From an uncultured Pelagibacteraceae bacterium (GTDB lineage: Bacteria > Pseudomonadota > Alphaproteobacteria > Pelagibacterales > Pelagibacteraceae): a stretch of DNA of 64,000 nt. The notes below the pieces were generated by a model. It saw only the letters and a list, made by a program, of their open reading frames with translations. It was not told the DNA's origin and made no database searches. Below, piece by piece: positions 34,462-43,176 of the stretch (positions are counted from its first letter, which is position 1; every line of letters begins with the position of its first letter). Made by a program: the position numbers and the translations under genes. The stretch covers positions 1 to 64,000 of the forward strand of contig CACOYX010000003.1 of the NCBI GenBank assembly GCA_902631535.1, given 5' to 3'.

Positions 34462-35528
34462 TTAAATAATCCTTTCAATCCTTTTTCTGATGCTTCACAA
34501 ATACCTTTTTCTGTTATTAATCCTGTTACTAGTTTAGCAGGTGTCACATCGAAGGCTAGGTTTAATGACTTGCTTTTTTGTGGGTAAATTCTCACTTTTT
34601 TAATTTCATTATTTTCATCTATTCCCTCAACATGTGATAGCTCTTCTGAATTTCTTTCTTCGATGGGGATTTTTTTATGATCTTTGATACTCCAGTCTAT
34701 AGTTGAACTTGGTAAGGCTACATAAAAAGGAATATTGTTATCTTTAGCAGATAAAGCTTTTAAATATGTTCCTATTTTATTACAAACGTCACCGTTTGAT
34801 AAAGTTCTATCGGTTCCAACTATGCACATGTCAACTTGTCCTCTTTGCATTAAAATACCGCCTGCGTTATCAGTTATTACAGTGTTTGAAATTCCTTCTT
34901 CATTTAATTCATAAGATGTTAAATTAGCTCCTTGATTTCTAGGTCTAGTTTCGTCGACCCAAACATGAACTTTAATTCCTTTTTGATGTGCATGGTATAT
35001 AGGTGATGTGGCTGTCCCCCAGTCTATTGTGGCTAACCATCCAGCATTACAATGAGTTAAAATATTTACTGTATCTTTTTTTTTGTTAGCAATTTCTTCT
35101 ATTATCTTTAAACCATTTACACCAATATTTTTACAAAATCCTTCGTCCTCTTCTTTTATAGCCTTTGCTTCATCTAAAGCTATTTTCAAGATATCTTTAT
35201 CGTTTACTCCAGATAATTTTTTCATCATTCTGTCTACTGCCCACTTAAGATTAATTGCAGTGGGTCTTGATGCAATTAATTCTTCACTAGATTTTTTTAG
35301 AAAGGACAAATCATTTTTTTCTATTATTGATAAAACTAAACCGTAAGCAGCTGTTGCTCCAATTAATGGAGCTCCTCTTACTTCCATTGTTTTAATGGAA
35401 TTAATTGCATCTTTTACATTTTTTAAGTCTTTAATTACAAACTTATGAGGTAGTTTTGTTTGATCAATAATTTTAACTAAATTATTCTCAAACCAAATTG
35501 TTTTGTAAGACTTCCCTTCTATTTTCAT
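34458..35528 (-). CDS. mtnA: Methylthioribose-1-phosphate isomerase
   Basis: 356 residues of the eIF2B-alpha-like MtnA family. EVRGAPLIGATAAYG is the N-terminal signature, LTHCNAGWLATIDWGTA holds the catalytic cysteine, and IVGTDRTLSNGDVCNKIGTY the catalytic aspartate. It converts 5-methylthioribose 1-phosphate to the ribulose form. Ribose-1,5-bisphosphate isomerase is a related function but the mtnP neighbour supports MtnA. ATGA-type overlaps link it to the tautomerase upstream and the hydrolase downstream. Confidence 0.94.
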   Translation of the reverse strand: MKIEGKSYKTIWFENNLVKIIDQTKLPHKFVIKDLKNVKDAINSIKTMEVRGAPLIGATAAYGLVLSIIEKNDLSFLKKSSEELIASRPTAINLKWAVDRMMKKLSGVNDKDILKIALDEAKAIKEEDEGFCKNIGVNGLKIIEEIANKKKDTVNILTHCNAGWLATIDWGTATSPIYHAHQKGIKVHVWVDETRPRNQGANLTSYELNEEGISNTVITDNAGGILMQRGQVDMCIVGTDRTLSNGDVCNKIGTYLKALSAKDNNIPFYVALPSSTIDWSIKDHKKIPIEERNSEELSHVEGIDENNEIKKVRIYPQKSKSLNLAFDVTPAKLVTGLITEKGICEASEKGLKGLFK

Positions 35529-35971
35529 TTTCTTTTTTCCATTTTTTTCAATCTTTCTCTCAAGCTTGGATTTAAAGAATTAAACCATTTTTTTTCTTGC
35601 CCTGATTTTGGTAAAACTTCTCCATACTCAATCATTTGATCTGGCAACAAATCTTCCAAATATACCCAAATATTTTCTTTTCTTAAGTTAGTATTTTTAA
35701 TTAAAATTTTTCTTAACCCTAAAATTAATTGTTTTTTAACTTTTGCAGTACGTCCAGATCTTATTTGTCCATTTAAAAAAATTTCTTTAGTCTTTACTAA
35801 TTTACCTCCCATGAAATGAGAATTTTTTTCATTTTTTTTAAATATTACTTGGGCAAAGAAAGTATTTGCACCTGTAAATTTACTATGAGTATTTGAAATA
35901 TCATTGGCCAATGAATTTTTTTGCTTATGAGAGAGATTAAAATTTGAACATTTTACAGTATATGTTGGCAT
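35525..35971 (-). CDS. Tautomerase-superfamily protein
   Basis: 148 residues starting MPTYTVK, so Pro2 becomes the N-terminal catalytic proline of the 4-oxalocrotonate tautomerase/CaaD superfamily. A beta-alpha-beta half (residues 2-60) with FAQVIFKK is followed by a second half with GQIRSGRTAKVKKQLILGLRKIL and VYLEDLLPDQMIEYGEVLP, matching trimeric cis-CaaD-like proteins with two beta-alpha-beta units. It lies between mtnP and mtnA, 4 bases from one and overlapping the other. An enol-keto step in methylthio-sugar breakdown is an attractive guess without direct support. Confidence 0.78.
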   Translation of the reverse strand: MPTYTVKCSNFNLSHKQKNSLANDISNTHSKFTGANTFFAQVIFKKNEKNSHFMGGKLVKTKEIFLNGQIRSGRTAKVKKQLILGLRKILIKNTNLRKENIWVYLEDLLPDQMIEYGEVLPKSGQEKKWFNSLNPSLRERLKKMEKRK

Positions 35972-35975
35972 TAAA

Positions 35976-36854
35976 TTACTTTTTTTTATTTAAAACTCTT
36001 CCAGCAATATTCTTTAATTTTTTTATTGTTTTTTTTGTTCTTAATTTTGGGTCTGTTATGATTGCAACATCTAAACAATTATTAGCAGGATCTTTTTCAA
36101 CAGAATAATCTTTAAAAGTCTTTATAATTTCTTTAATCATATTTTGAGCGTTAGCTGCATTTTTCATCAAAGTTTTTATAACCATACTTACATCAACTTC
36201 ACCGTGATCAGGATGCCAACAATCATAGTCTGTAACCATTGCAACAGTGCTGTATCTAATTTCTGCCTCTCTAGCTAATTTAGCTTCAGGCATATTAGTC
36301 ATTCCAATTACATCTGCTCCCCATGATCTATATAAATTTGACTCAGCTAAAGTAGAAAATTGAGGGCCTTCCATAACAATGTAAGTACCCCCTACTTGAT
36401 GACTGATGTTTAACTTCTTTAATGCTGCCACACAGCAATTTGAAAGACCGGGACTAGTCGGCTTAGCCATTGAGACGTGGGCTACGATTTCTTCATCAAA
36501 AAAAGTTTTTATTCTTGAAAATGTACGATCTATAAATTGATCAACTATCACAAATTTTCCAGGTTCTAGATTTTCTTTTAATGATCCAACAGCTGACACT
36601 GAGATTATATCTGTAACACCAAGCTGTTTCATCGCATCAATATTTGCTCTAAAATTAATATTTGTAGGATTTATTTTGTGCCCTCTAGAATGTCTAGGTA
36701 TGAAACAAATTTCTTCTTTTTCTAAAGTTGCTATTAAAATTTCGTCTGAGGGCTTTCCCCATGGAGTGTTAATTTTTTTCCATTTGTTTTTTTCAAAACC
36801 TTCCATCTTATAAAGACCACTTCCACCAATTATCCCGAGTTTTCTTTTTTTCAT
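35976..36854 (-). CDS. mtnP: S-methyl-5'-thioadenosine phosphorylase
   Basis: 292 residues. IGGSGLYKM at the N-terminus, PRHSRGHKINPTNINFRAN for phosphate and base binding, and EGPQFSTLAESNLYRSWGADVIGMTNMPEAKLAREA are the trademark MTA-phosphorylase blocks. It splits methylthioadenosine to adenine and methylthioribose 1-phosphate. Methylthioadenosine is the by-product of the SpeDE fusion in the same operon; the adenine would go to Apt, encoded divergently 43 bases away. It is the first gene of a seven-gene minus-strand unit. The alternative is a general purine phosphorylase, less likely from the context. Confidence 0.95.
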   Translation of the reverse strand: MKKRKLGIIGGSGLYKMEGFEKNKWKKINTPWGKPSDEILIATLEKEEICFIPRHSRGHKINPTNINFRANIDAMKQLGVTDIISVSAVGSLKENLEPGKFVIVDQFIDRTFSRIKTFFDEEIVAHVSMAKPTSPGLSNCCVAALKKLNISHQVGGTYIVMEGPQFSTLAESNLYRSWGADVIGMTNMPEAKLAREAEIRYSTVAMVTDYDCWHPDHGEVDVSMVIKTLMKNAANAQNMIKEIIKTFKDYSVEKDPANNCLDVAIITDPKLRTKKTIKKLKNIAGRVLNKKK

Positions 36855-36897
36855 TATTTAATTATTAATGCTTTTTTGTTAGAACTTGAAGCAAATT

Positions 36898-37425
36898 ATG
36901 GATTTAAAAAAACATATAAGATCAATACCTGATTATCCAAAAAAGGGAATTTTATTTCGTGATATAACAACTCTTATTAAAAATGCGAAAGCGTTTAAAT
37001 ATACTAATGATAAAATTATAGAATTAGCAAAAAAAATTGATTTTGACAAAGTTGCCGCAATAGAATCAAGAGGATTTGTTTTTGCCTCTACTCTTTCATA
37101 TCAATTAGAAAAACCTTTTATCCTTTTAAGAAAAAAAAATAAGTTACCAGCAGAAGTTCATTCGATTGATTTCGAATTAGAATATGGAACAGCAACTATT
37201 GAAATTCATAAAGACTCCATTGAAAAAGGAGAAAAAATATTAATTATTGACGATTTGATTGCTACTGGAGGGACGGCTGAAGCAGCAGCAAAAATAGTTG
37301 AAATTTCTGGTGGTAAAGTTGCTGGTTTTATATTTGTAATTAATCTATTTGATCTTCCAGGAAATAATTTATTAAAAAAAAAAGGTTATAAAACAGAAAG
37401 CTTAGTAGAATTTCCTGGTCACTAG
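36898..37425 (+). CDS. apt: Adenine phosphoribosyltransferase
   Basis: 175 residues from ATG 36898 (MDLKKHIRSIPDYP, matching the family start). An in-frame TTG at 36886 adds four residues and is not needed. GILFRDITTL is the N-terminal hallmark, AAIESRGFVFA binds the base, and ILIIDDLIATGGTAEAA is the PRPP-binding loop. It makes AMP from adenine and PRPP. Placed back to back with mtnP, it closes the adenine half of methylthioadenosine recycling. The shared promoter region is only 43 bases. Confidence 0.95.
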   Translation: MDLKKHIRSIPDYPKKGILFRDITTLIKNAKAFKYTNDKIIELAKKIDFDKVAAIESRGFVFASTLSYQLEKPFILLRKKNKLPAEVHSIDFELEYGTATIEIHKDSIEKGEKILIIDDLIATGGTAEAAAKIVEISGGKVAGFIFVINLFDLPGNNLLKKKGYKTESLVEFPGH

Positions 37426-38310
37426 TTAGTTATTTGCAATAAAATTATTTACATAATTTTTTAAACTGACTTTACCATAGTGCTTATACATTCTATTGGA
37501 TAAGTTATTATTTATTAGAGCGGATGCATACCTTTCACCAGGCCTTTTGGGTAAATATTTGATTTTTGATTTAAACATTTTGGCTACATCAAGAAGTGAA
37601 TAAGATTTTTTATTCGCGATACTATAGTGTCTACAAAGATTTTTTTTCCAAGCCAAAAAACAGACTTTTATTGTATCATCTATGTGTGTAAATCTTCTTG
37701 TTTGTGTGCCAGGTTTAACTATTGGCAATGGTTTACCTTTTTTATAATGGTCTTCAAATATTCCTATTACTGTAGACATTTGACCTTTACATATCTGATA
37801 AGGGCCATAAACATTATAAAAATAAATCACCTCATATTTAAAATTAAACCATTTTTTTAAATTTTCTAATAGTTCCAGATTTTTTGATTTAGAAAAAGCA
37901 TAAGGCGATAAATTTTTATCATTTCCTTTATTTCCTAGTGAAGCTGAAGTGGCAGAATAAATTAGTTTAATTTTATTTTTAAGACAGAAATTAAATACTG
38001 CATTAGATCCAACGTTGTTAGAGTCTATACATTCATTCATTTTCAAAAAACTTTGGTAAATTCTTGCAAATTCACCGAAATGGAAAACTGATTTTATTTG
38101 TTTGGGGTTTTTTATAATATTAGAAACATTTACTGTTTTCCCTTTAAGGTATTTTACTCTTGAATTTTTAATGTGATTTAATTTACTACCTGAAGAGTAA
38201 TTATCTAAGCTAATTAATTTGTATTTAGTTTTTTTTAATAAAAATTTGATTAGATTTGTACCTACAAAACCAGCGCCCCCTGTTACTAAAATTATATTTT
38301 TTTTTGGCAT
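37426..38310 (-). CDS. NAD-dependent nucleotide-sugar epimerase/dehydratase
   Basis: 294 residues of the extended SDR family. TGGAGFVGTNLIKFL (about residues 8-22) binds NAD, SATSASLG gives the catalytic serine/threonine region, and PYAFSKSK the Tyr-x3-Lys. Later ENVYG-type FYNVYGPYQ and TQTRRFTHIDD are UDP-sugar epimerase features. UDP-glucose/galactose 4-epimerase activity is plausible; the exact sugar is unknown. It is the first gene of the surface-glycan region and is convergent with apt, with no gap. Confidence 0.83.
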   Translation of the reverse strand: MPKKNIILVTGGAGFVGTNLIKFLLKKTKYKLISLDNYSSGSKLNHIKNSRVKYLKGKTVNVSNIIKNPKQIKSVFHFGEFARIYQSFLKMNECIDSNNVGSNAVFNFCLKNKIKLIYSATSASLGNKGNDKNLSPYAFSKSKNLELLENLKKWFNFKYEVIYFYNVYGPYQICKGQMSTVIGIFEDHYKKGKPLPIVKPGTQTRRFTHIDDTIKVCFLAWKKNLCRHYSIANKKSYSLLDVAKMFKSKIKYLPKRPGERYASALINNNLSNRMYKHYGKVSLKNYVNNFIANN

Positions 38311-38346
38311 TTTATTTTCTATCTTTATAAATTAAGTAAATCAATA

Positions 38347-39174
38347 TTATGACGGTCTATACCAAGATTTGTTCCCTAATATTGAATTAAAAAGACCGCT
38401 TAATCTACATAAATAAATATCTCTTTTTTTTTTATTAAATATTAAAAAAAAGATTAAAGTCTTAATACTAGCGGACAGCAATTTAGGAAAAACTATAATT
38501 AATGCCAAAATAAAACCTTTATGTTTTTTGTGATAATAAAATGTGGACCACATCCAGTGCCAATTTCTATTTTTTTCCAATTCTACTTCGCTAATATCTT
38601 CAACTGAACTTGCGCCTTGGTGAATTATTCTTATCGATTTATTTAAGTAAATTTTTCCGTTTGCTTTTTTTATACTTTCACATAAATCTATTTCCTCGAA
38701 ATACAAAAAATATTTTTCATCAAAAAATTTATCCTTAAATTTTGACATATTAAAAAAAATTGCAAATCCTTTGAGGTTTTCAACTTCAACTAATTCATTA
38801 TTATTAAAATTTATATCTTTCATTTGATCGCTCGCTGGACCCATTAGCCAAAATTCTTTTTCTTTATTTGCGCTGATCAAAAAATTTTCAACTGCATTTT
38901 TGTCTAAAATTGCATCTGGGTTTAAAACTAATGCGTATCTAGTTTTTACTTGATTTAGGCCAATATTATTTGCGGCAGCGTATCCTTTGTTTTCACCCAT
39001 TAAGATACATTTAGAATTAGAGAATTGATTTTCTAAATCTTTTTTAAAATTGACGTTATTTGAATTTTCAATAACTAAAACTTTTATTTGAGATGGTATT
39101 GATTTTAAACAATTCACTATTTTTTTTTCACTTTTAAAAGTTACAATTATTATAGTAAGATCTTTCGACTCCAT
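38347..39174 (-). CDS. Glycosyltransferase family 2
   Basis: 275 residues. TIIIVTFKSEKKIVNCLKSI starts the GT-A fold, LNPDAIL is the DxD-like metal motif, FDEKYFLYFEEIDLC is the acceptor block of rhamnosyl/galactofuranosyl-type GT2 enzymes, and a C-terminal hydrophobic segment (FILALIIVFPKLLSASIKTLIFF) anchors it to the membrane. This makes it a likely rhamnosyltransferase-type enzyme, which fits the rml-like genes divergently next to it. Acceptor unknown. Confidence 0.83.
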   Translation of the reverse strand: MESKDLTIIIVTFKSEKKIVNCLKSIPSQIKVLVIENSNNVNFKKDLENQFSNSKCILMGENKGYAAANNIGLNQVKTRYALVLNPDAILDKNAVENFLISANKEKEFWLMGPASDQMKDINFNNNELVEVENLKGFAIFFNMSKFKDKFFDEKYFLYFEEIDLCESIKKANGKIYLNKSIRIIHQGASSVEDISEVELEKNRNWHWMWSTFYYHKKHKGFILALIIVFPKLLSASIKTLIFFLIFNKKKRDIYLCRLSGLFNSILGNKSWYRPS

Positions 39175-39249
39175 ATGATAATATTAATTGATTTTGAAAG
39201 ATAATTCTTTTACTAATTTAACACAAAGAGCTTATTATTCTTGACTAAA

Positions 39250-40275
39250 ATGAAAAAAATCATAGTTACAGGTGGATCTGGGTTTATTGGTAGTAATCTA
39301 GTAAATTTTCTTCTCAAGAGAAAATACTTTGTAATTAATCTTGATAAACTTACTTACTCTTCAAACAAATTAAATGATAAAATAAGAAATAAGAAAAATT
39401 ATAAATTAATCAAAATTGATATTAATAATAAAAATAAATTAATCAAAATTTTTAAAAAGTATAAACCTAAAGCAATTTTTAACTTAGCTGCAGAAACTCA
39501 TGTTGATAGATCAATAGATGGGCCGAAAAATTTTATTCATACTAACATTAATGGAACATTTAATATTTTAGAGGCGCTAAGATTTCTGCAAAAAAAACAA
39601 ATTGAAACAAAATTAATTCATATATCCACTGATGAAGTATATGGAGATATAAAGAAGGGAACGAGATCAAAAGAAAGTCATAAATATGAACCAAGTTCCC
39701 CATATTCTGCTTCTAAAGCTAGTGCTGATCATTTAGTAAAATCTTATATTAGAACTTTTAAATTAAATGCAGTTATTTCTAATTGTTGTAATAACTACGG
39801 TCCATATCAATTTCCTGAAAAACTAATTCCAAAAATAATTACAAATATTTTCAATAACAAAGAACTTCCAATATATGCAAAAGGTAAAAATTCAAGGGAG
39901 TGGGTGCATGTAGAAGACCATTGTATGGCCTTATTCAAGCTATATTTAAAAGGTAAGAACGGTGAAAGTTATAATATTGGTACAGGTGAAAATTTAAGAA
40001 ATATAGATTTAGTTAAAAAGATAATTAAAATTTGTAAGACAATGAAAATTAAAATTGGAAATAAAACAAAAATAAAGTTTGTGAAAGATAGACCTGGGCA
40101 TGATTTTAGATATGCCTTAGACAACAAAAAAATTTTTAAATTTTTAAAATGGAAACCAAAAATCAAGCTGAACGATGGCTTAGCAATTACCATTAGCTGG
40201 TATTTAAACAATAAGAAATTTTTAAAAAATATTTCAAAAAAAAACTACGATAAAAGATTGGGTCTTAATATATGA
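39250..40275 (+). CDS. rmlB: dTDP-glucose 4,6-dehydratase
   Basis: 341 residues from ATG 39250; a TTG at 39241 would add three. VTGGSGFIGSNLVNFL binds NAD, AAETHVDRSIDGP is a family signature, HISTDEVYGD contains the catalytic Thr-Asp-Glu triad, and YSASKASADHLV the Tyr-x3-Lys. It makes dTDP-4-keto-6-deoxyglucose. It is followed by rmlA-, rmlD- and rmlC-like genes with 1-4 base overlaps, so a dTDP-deoxyhexose (rhamnose-like) pathway is encoded here in the order B-A-D-C. Confidence 0.93.
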   Translation: MKKIIVTGGSGFIGSNLVNFLLKRKYFVINLDKLTYSSNKLNDKIRNKKNYKLIKIDINNKNKLIKIFKKYKPKAIFNLAAETHVDRSIDGPKNFIHTNINGTFNILEALRFLQKKQIETKLIHISTDEVYGDIKKGTRSKESHKYEPSSPYSASKASADHLVKSYIRTFKLNAVISNCCNNYGPYQFPEKLIPKIITNIFNNKELPIYAKGKNSREWVHVEDHCMALFKLYLKGKNGESYNIGTGENLRNIDLVKKIIKICKTMKIKIGNKTKIKFVKDRPGHDFRYALDNKKIFKFLKWKPKIKLNDGLAITISWYLNNKKFLKNISKKNYDKRLGLNI

Positions 40276-41141
40276 TAAAAAAGGGAATTATACTTGCTGG
40301 TGGTATGGGTACAAGAATGAGCCCTCTTACAATAGCTGTTAATAAACAATTACTTCCTTTATACGATAAGCCACTAATATATTACCCTCTATCAGTTTTG
40401 ATGCTAGCTGGTATCAAAAAATATTTGATTATAGTAAATAAAGGTCAGCTAAATCAATTTAGAAAAATTTTACCAGAAAAAAATAATTTGGGCATATCTA
40501 TTGAATATAAAGAGCAGCTAAAACCTGGTGGATTACCCCAAGCATTTACAATAGGCGAAAAATTTATTGGTAAGGATAGTGTATCATTAATTCTTGGAGA
40601 TAATTTTTTTTATGGTCAAAGTCTTACTAGAATTTTAAAAAAAAATATTAATTTAGGCTCTGGGGCTAAAATATTTTTACATCCAGTTAAAAATCCAGCT
40701 CTTTACGGCATAGCTACCTTAAATCAAAGCAAAAAAGTAATCAAGCTAGTTGAGAAACCTAAAAATACAAAATCAAATTATGCTGTCACTGGTTTATATT
40801 TTTTTGACAATAAAGTAATTGAATTAACAAAAAAACTTAAACCTTCAAAAAGAGGTGAATTAGAAATTATCGATTTACTAAATTTATATAAAAGAAAAAG
40901 TAAACTGAAGGCTGAATTTATTGGTAGAGGTGGATCATGGTTGGATACTGGAAATATAAGTGACTTTTATGATGCTTCAAATTTTATTTCTGCGATTGAA
41001 AATAGACAGGGATTGAAAGTAGCCTGTCTTGAAGAAATCGCATTAAATAATAATTGGATAAATAAAAATCAGATTAATCTAGCCATCAATTTTTATGGTA
41101 AATGTGATTATTCAAAATATTTAAGATCATTAATAGCTTAA
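40272..41141 (+). CDS. rmlA: Glucose-1-phosphate thymidylyltransferase
   Basis: 289 residues. ILAGGMGTRMSPLT (about residues 7-20) is the nucleotidyltransferase loop, with a GMGTR variant of GSGTR. NKQLLPLYDKPLIYYPLSVLMLAGI is diagnostic of RmlA. ILGDNFFYG binds metal, and VEKPKNTKSNYAVTGLYFFD the sugar. It makes dTDP-glucose from glucose 1-phosphate and dTTP. It overlaps rmlB by 4 bases and abuts the reductase gene. Confidence 0.95.
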   Translation: MIKKGIILAGGMGTRMSPLTIAVNKQLLPLYDKPLIYYPLSVLMLAGIKKYLIIVNKGQLNQFRKILPEKNNLGISIEYKEQLKPGGLPQAFTIGEKFIGKDSVSLILGDNFFYGQSLTRILKKNINLGSGAKIFLHPVKNPALYGIATLNQSKKVIKLVEKPKNTKSNYAVTGLYFFDNKVIELTKKLKPSKRGELEIIDLLNLYKRKSKLKAEFIGRGGSWLDTGNISDFYDASNFISAIENRQGLKVACLEEIALNNNWINKNQINLAINFYGKCDYSKYLRSLIA

Positions 41142-41833
41142 TGCAAAAAGTTTTAGTTACAGGCTCAGATGGTAGATTTGGAAAAATTCTTCAAAAATTA
41201 AGCCCAAAATTTATATATAGGAATAAAAAAAATTTAGATATTTTATCTTTAAAATCAATTCAAAATAATCTTAAAAAGTATAAACCAAATTATATTCTTC
41301 ATTTAGCTGGATTATCAAGGCCTATGAAAATTCATGATCAATATATTAATAAAAGTATTGATTTAAATATTATTGGCACATGTAATTTAGTCAAAGAAGC
41401 TTCAAAACGTAAAATTAAAGTGATTTATTTATCAACAAGTTATGTCTATCCAGGGAAAAGAGGTAATTATAGTGAATATGATGCTTTAAAGCCATGGAAT
41501 AATTATTCCTGGTCCAAACTTGGTGGTGAGTGTGCAGTTCAAATGTATAAAAATTCATTAATAATAAGACTTTGTATGACAGAGAAACCTTTTATTCACA
41601 ATAAGGCTTACGTCAATGTTAAATCAAATTTTATATATCAAGAAGATGCTGCAAAGATTATTCTTAAAATTATCAATAAAAAAGGAATTATTAACGTTGG
41701 AGGCCCTAGTCAAACTATATACAAATTCGCAAAAAAAGAAAATAAAAGAGTTAAAAGAAAATTTTCCAGAGGTGAGTTTCCATATCGTACTGACATGAAT
41801 TTAAAAAAACTAAAGAAAATTATTAAATCATGA
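41141..41833 (+). CDS. Short SDR, dTDP-4-dehydrorhamnose reductase position
   Basis: 230 residues, shorter than RmlD (about 290). VTGSDGRFGKIL binds NAD(P), HLAGLSRPMKI and YLSTSYVYPGK supply the serine/threonine, and NYSWSKLGGE the Tyr-x3-Lys. The C-terminal substrate domain is reduced and ends in a lysine-rich stretch. Its place between rmlA and an rmlC-like gene suggests it performs the reductase or a 4-ketosugar epimerase step, but it may make a deoxyhexose other than L-rhamnose. One-base and four-base overlaps couple it to both neighbours. Confidence 0.7.
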   Translation: MQKVLVTGSDGRFGKILQKLSPKFIYRNKKNLDILSLKSIQNNLKKYKPNYILHLAGLSRPMKIHDQYINKSIDLNIIGTCNLVKEASKRKIKVIYLSTSYVYPGKRGNYSEYDALKPWNNYSWSKLGGECAVQMYKNSLIIRLCMTEKPFIHNKAYVNVKSNFIYQEDAAKIILKIINKKGIINVGGPSQTIYKFAKKENKRVKRKFSRGEFPYRTDMNLKKLKKIIKS

Positions 41834-42363
41834 AAATTAAGAAAACAAAATTTAAAAATTTATTAATTGTCCAACAAAAAAATAATAAAGATACACGAGG
41901 AAACTTACGTGAAACTTTTAATTATAAGGTTCTAAAAAAAAAATTTATATTCGAATATTGTACAACCTCTAAGAAAAATGTATTTAGAGGATTCCATTTT
42001 CAATCGAAAAATAAACAAGCAAAATACGTAAATGTAGTTAAAGGAAAAATCCTTGATATAGTAATAGATTTAAGAAAAGGCTCTAAAACTTTTGGTAAGA
42101 CCCATAGTATCATATTGTCAAAACAAAATGCATTAGGACTCTTTATCCCAGCTGGATTTGCTCATGCGTATTTCAGTTACGAAAAAGAAAATATAATTTA
42201 TTACAAATTAGATAATTACTACAATCCAATATTCGAAGATGGAATTATTTTTAACGACCCAAAATTAAATATTAAATTGCCAAAATCGAGTATAAAAATA
42301 TCAAAAAAAGATAGTAATTTACTTACTTTAGATCAATTCAAAAAAAAATATAAATATCTTTAA
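41830..42363 (+). CDS. rmlC: dTDP-4-dehydrorhamnose 3,5-epimerase-like cupin
   Basis: 177 residues of the RmlC cupin family. RGFHFQ carries the catalytic histidine, VKGKILDIVIDLRKGSKTFG and LFIPAGFAHAYFS are the central strands, and FEDGIIFNDPKLNIKLP is the end block (DPxLxIxWP in the family). It would epimerise C3 and/or C5 of the ketosugar from RmlB. 3-epimerase-only members exist, so the final sugar is open. Its end overlaps the convergent DUF4422-like gene by 4 bases. Confidence 0.85.
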   Translation: MKIKKTKFKNLLIVQQKNNKDTRGNLRETFNYKVLKKKFIFEYCTTSKKNVFRGFHFQSKNKQAKYVNVVKGKILDIVIDLRKGSKTFGKTHSIILSKQNALGLFIPAGFAHAYFSYEKENIIYYKLDNYYNPIFEDGIIFNDPKLNIKLPKSSIKISKKDSNLLTLDQFKKKYKYL

Positions 42364-43166
42364 TCGATTTCAGTAATATCTTTAAATATTATCGGCATAG
42401 TATTAAATTTTGTATATTTACGAAACCAGTAAGACATAAAACGCTCTGCTAAAAAGCCGTAAATTCTCTGAAGGCCATATCCTTGCAAATTAAAACCAAA
42501 TTTATTTTCACATCTTTCTAACCATGGAAAAATTGTCTCATAATATTGAATTAAGATTTTTTTAGAATTACACATAAACATATTGTGTGGATTAAAAGAA
42601 ACCTCACCATTTACAAATTCATTAAAGTCTTTTCTATCATTATTTTCTAGCAATGAAATTGCTTTATCTAAATTACCTTCACCGTGCATAAGATCAAAAT
42701 GAAATTTTATATTTCTTTTTGTTTTATCAAAAAGCAAACTGGGATTTTTAATTACTTTTGAAATATTTTTTTTTAAAAATTTTGTGAGCTTGAATTGATT
42801 TATATAAATAGGTCTTCCTAAAATCGCTTCATAGTTGTCAAAATTCTTTGGTATTTCTTTAATTACAAAGCTTTTTAAGTCATTGAAATTTTTGAATTTT
42901 TTTTGTTCGCTTAAGGTCCAATATTTTCGATACTGACAAAAACCAATCCACTCTGTTTCTTTATGAAATTTTAATTCATTTTTCCACAACCAGTAATGAA
43001 AACTATATTCACCATAATACGGGTTTTTATGAGAAATATTTTCACCATTTTTATCTGTTTTAAACTTTGTTGAAATTATATCTTTACCTAAGCCTACAGG
43101 TATGTAGCCAAAACTTTTAATTTTTTCATAATGGTCATTATTAATTGTAATGCAATACATTTTCAT
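42360..43166 (-). CDS. DUF4422-like putative glycosyltransferase
   Basis: 268 residues. The pattern GENISHKNPYYGEYSFHYWLWKN followed by WIGFCQYRKYW resembles DUF4422, a domain common in capsule and O-antigen clusters and thought to be a glycosyltransferase. No signal peptide or membrane helix is seen. The domain call is from motif memory. It lies 10 bases downstream of a methyltransferase gene on the same strand. Confidence 0.65.
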   Translation of the reverse strand: MKMYCITINNDHYEKIKSFGYIPVGLGKDIISTKFKTDKNGENISHKNPYYGEYSFHYWLWKNELKFHKETEWIGFCQYRKYWTLSEQKKFKNFNDLKSFVIKEIPKNFDNYEAILGRPIYINQFKLTKFLKKNISKVIKNPSLLFDKTKRNIKFHFDLMHGEGNLDKAISLLENNDRKDFNEFVNGEVSFNPHNMFMCNSKKILIQYYETIFPWLERCENKFGFNLQGYGLQRIYGFLAERFMSYWFRKYTKFNTMPIIFKDITEID

Positions 43167-43176
43167 AAAAATAAAT

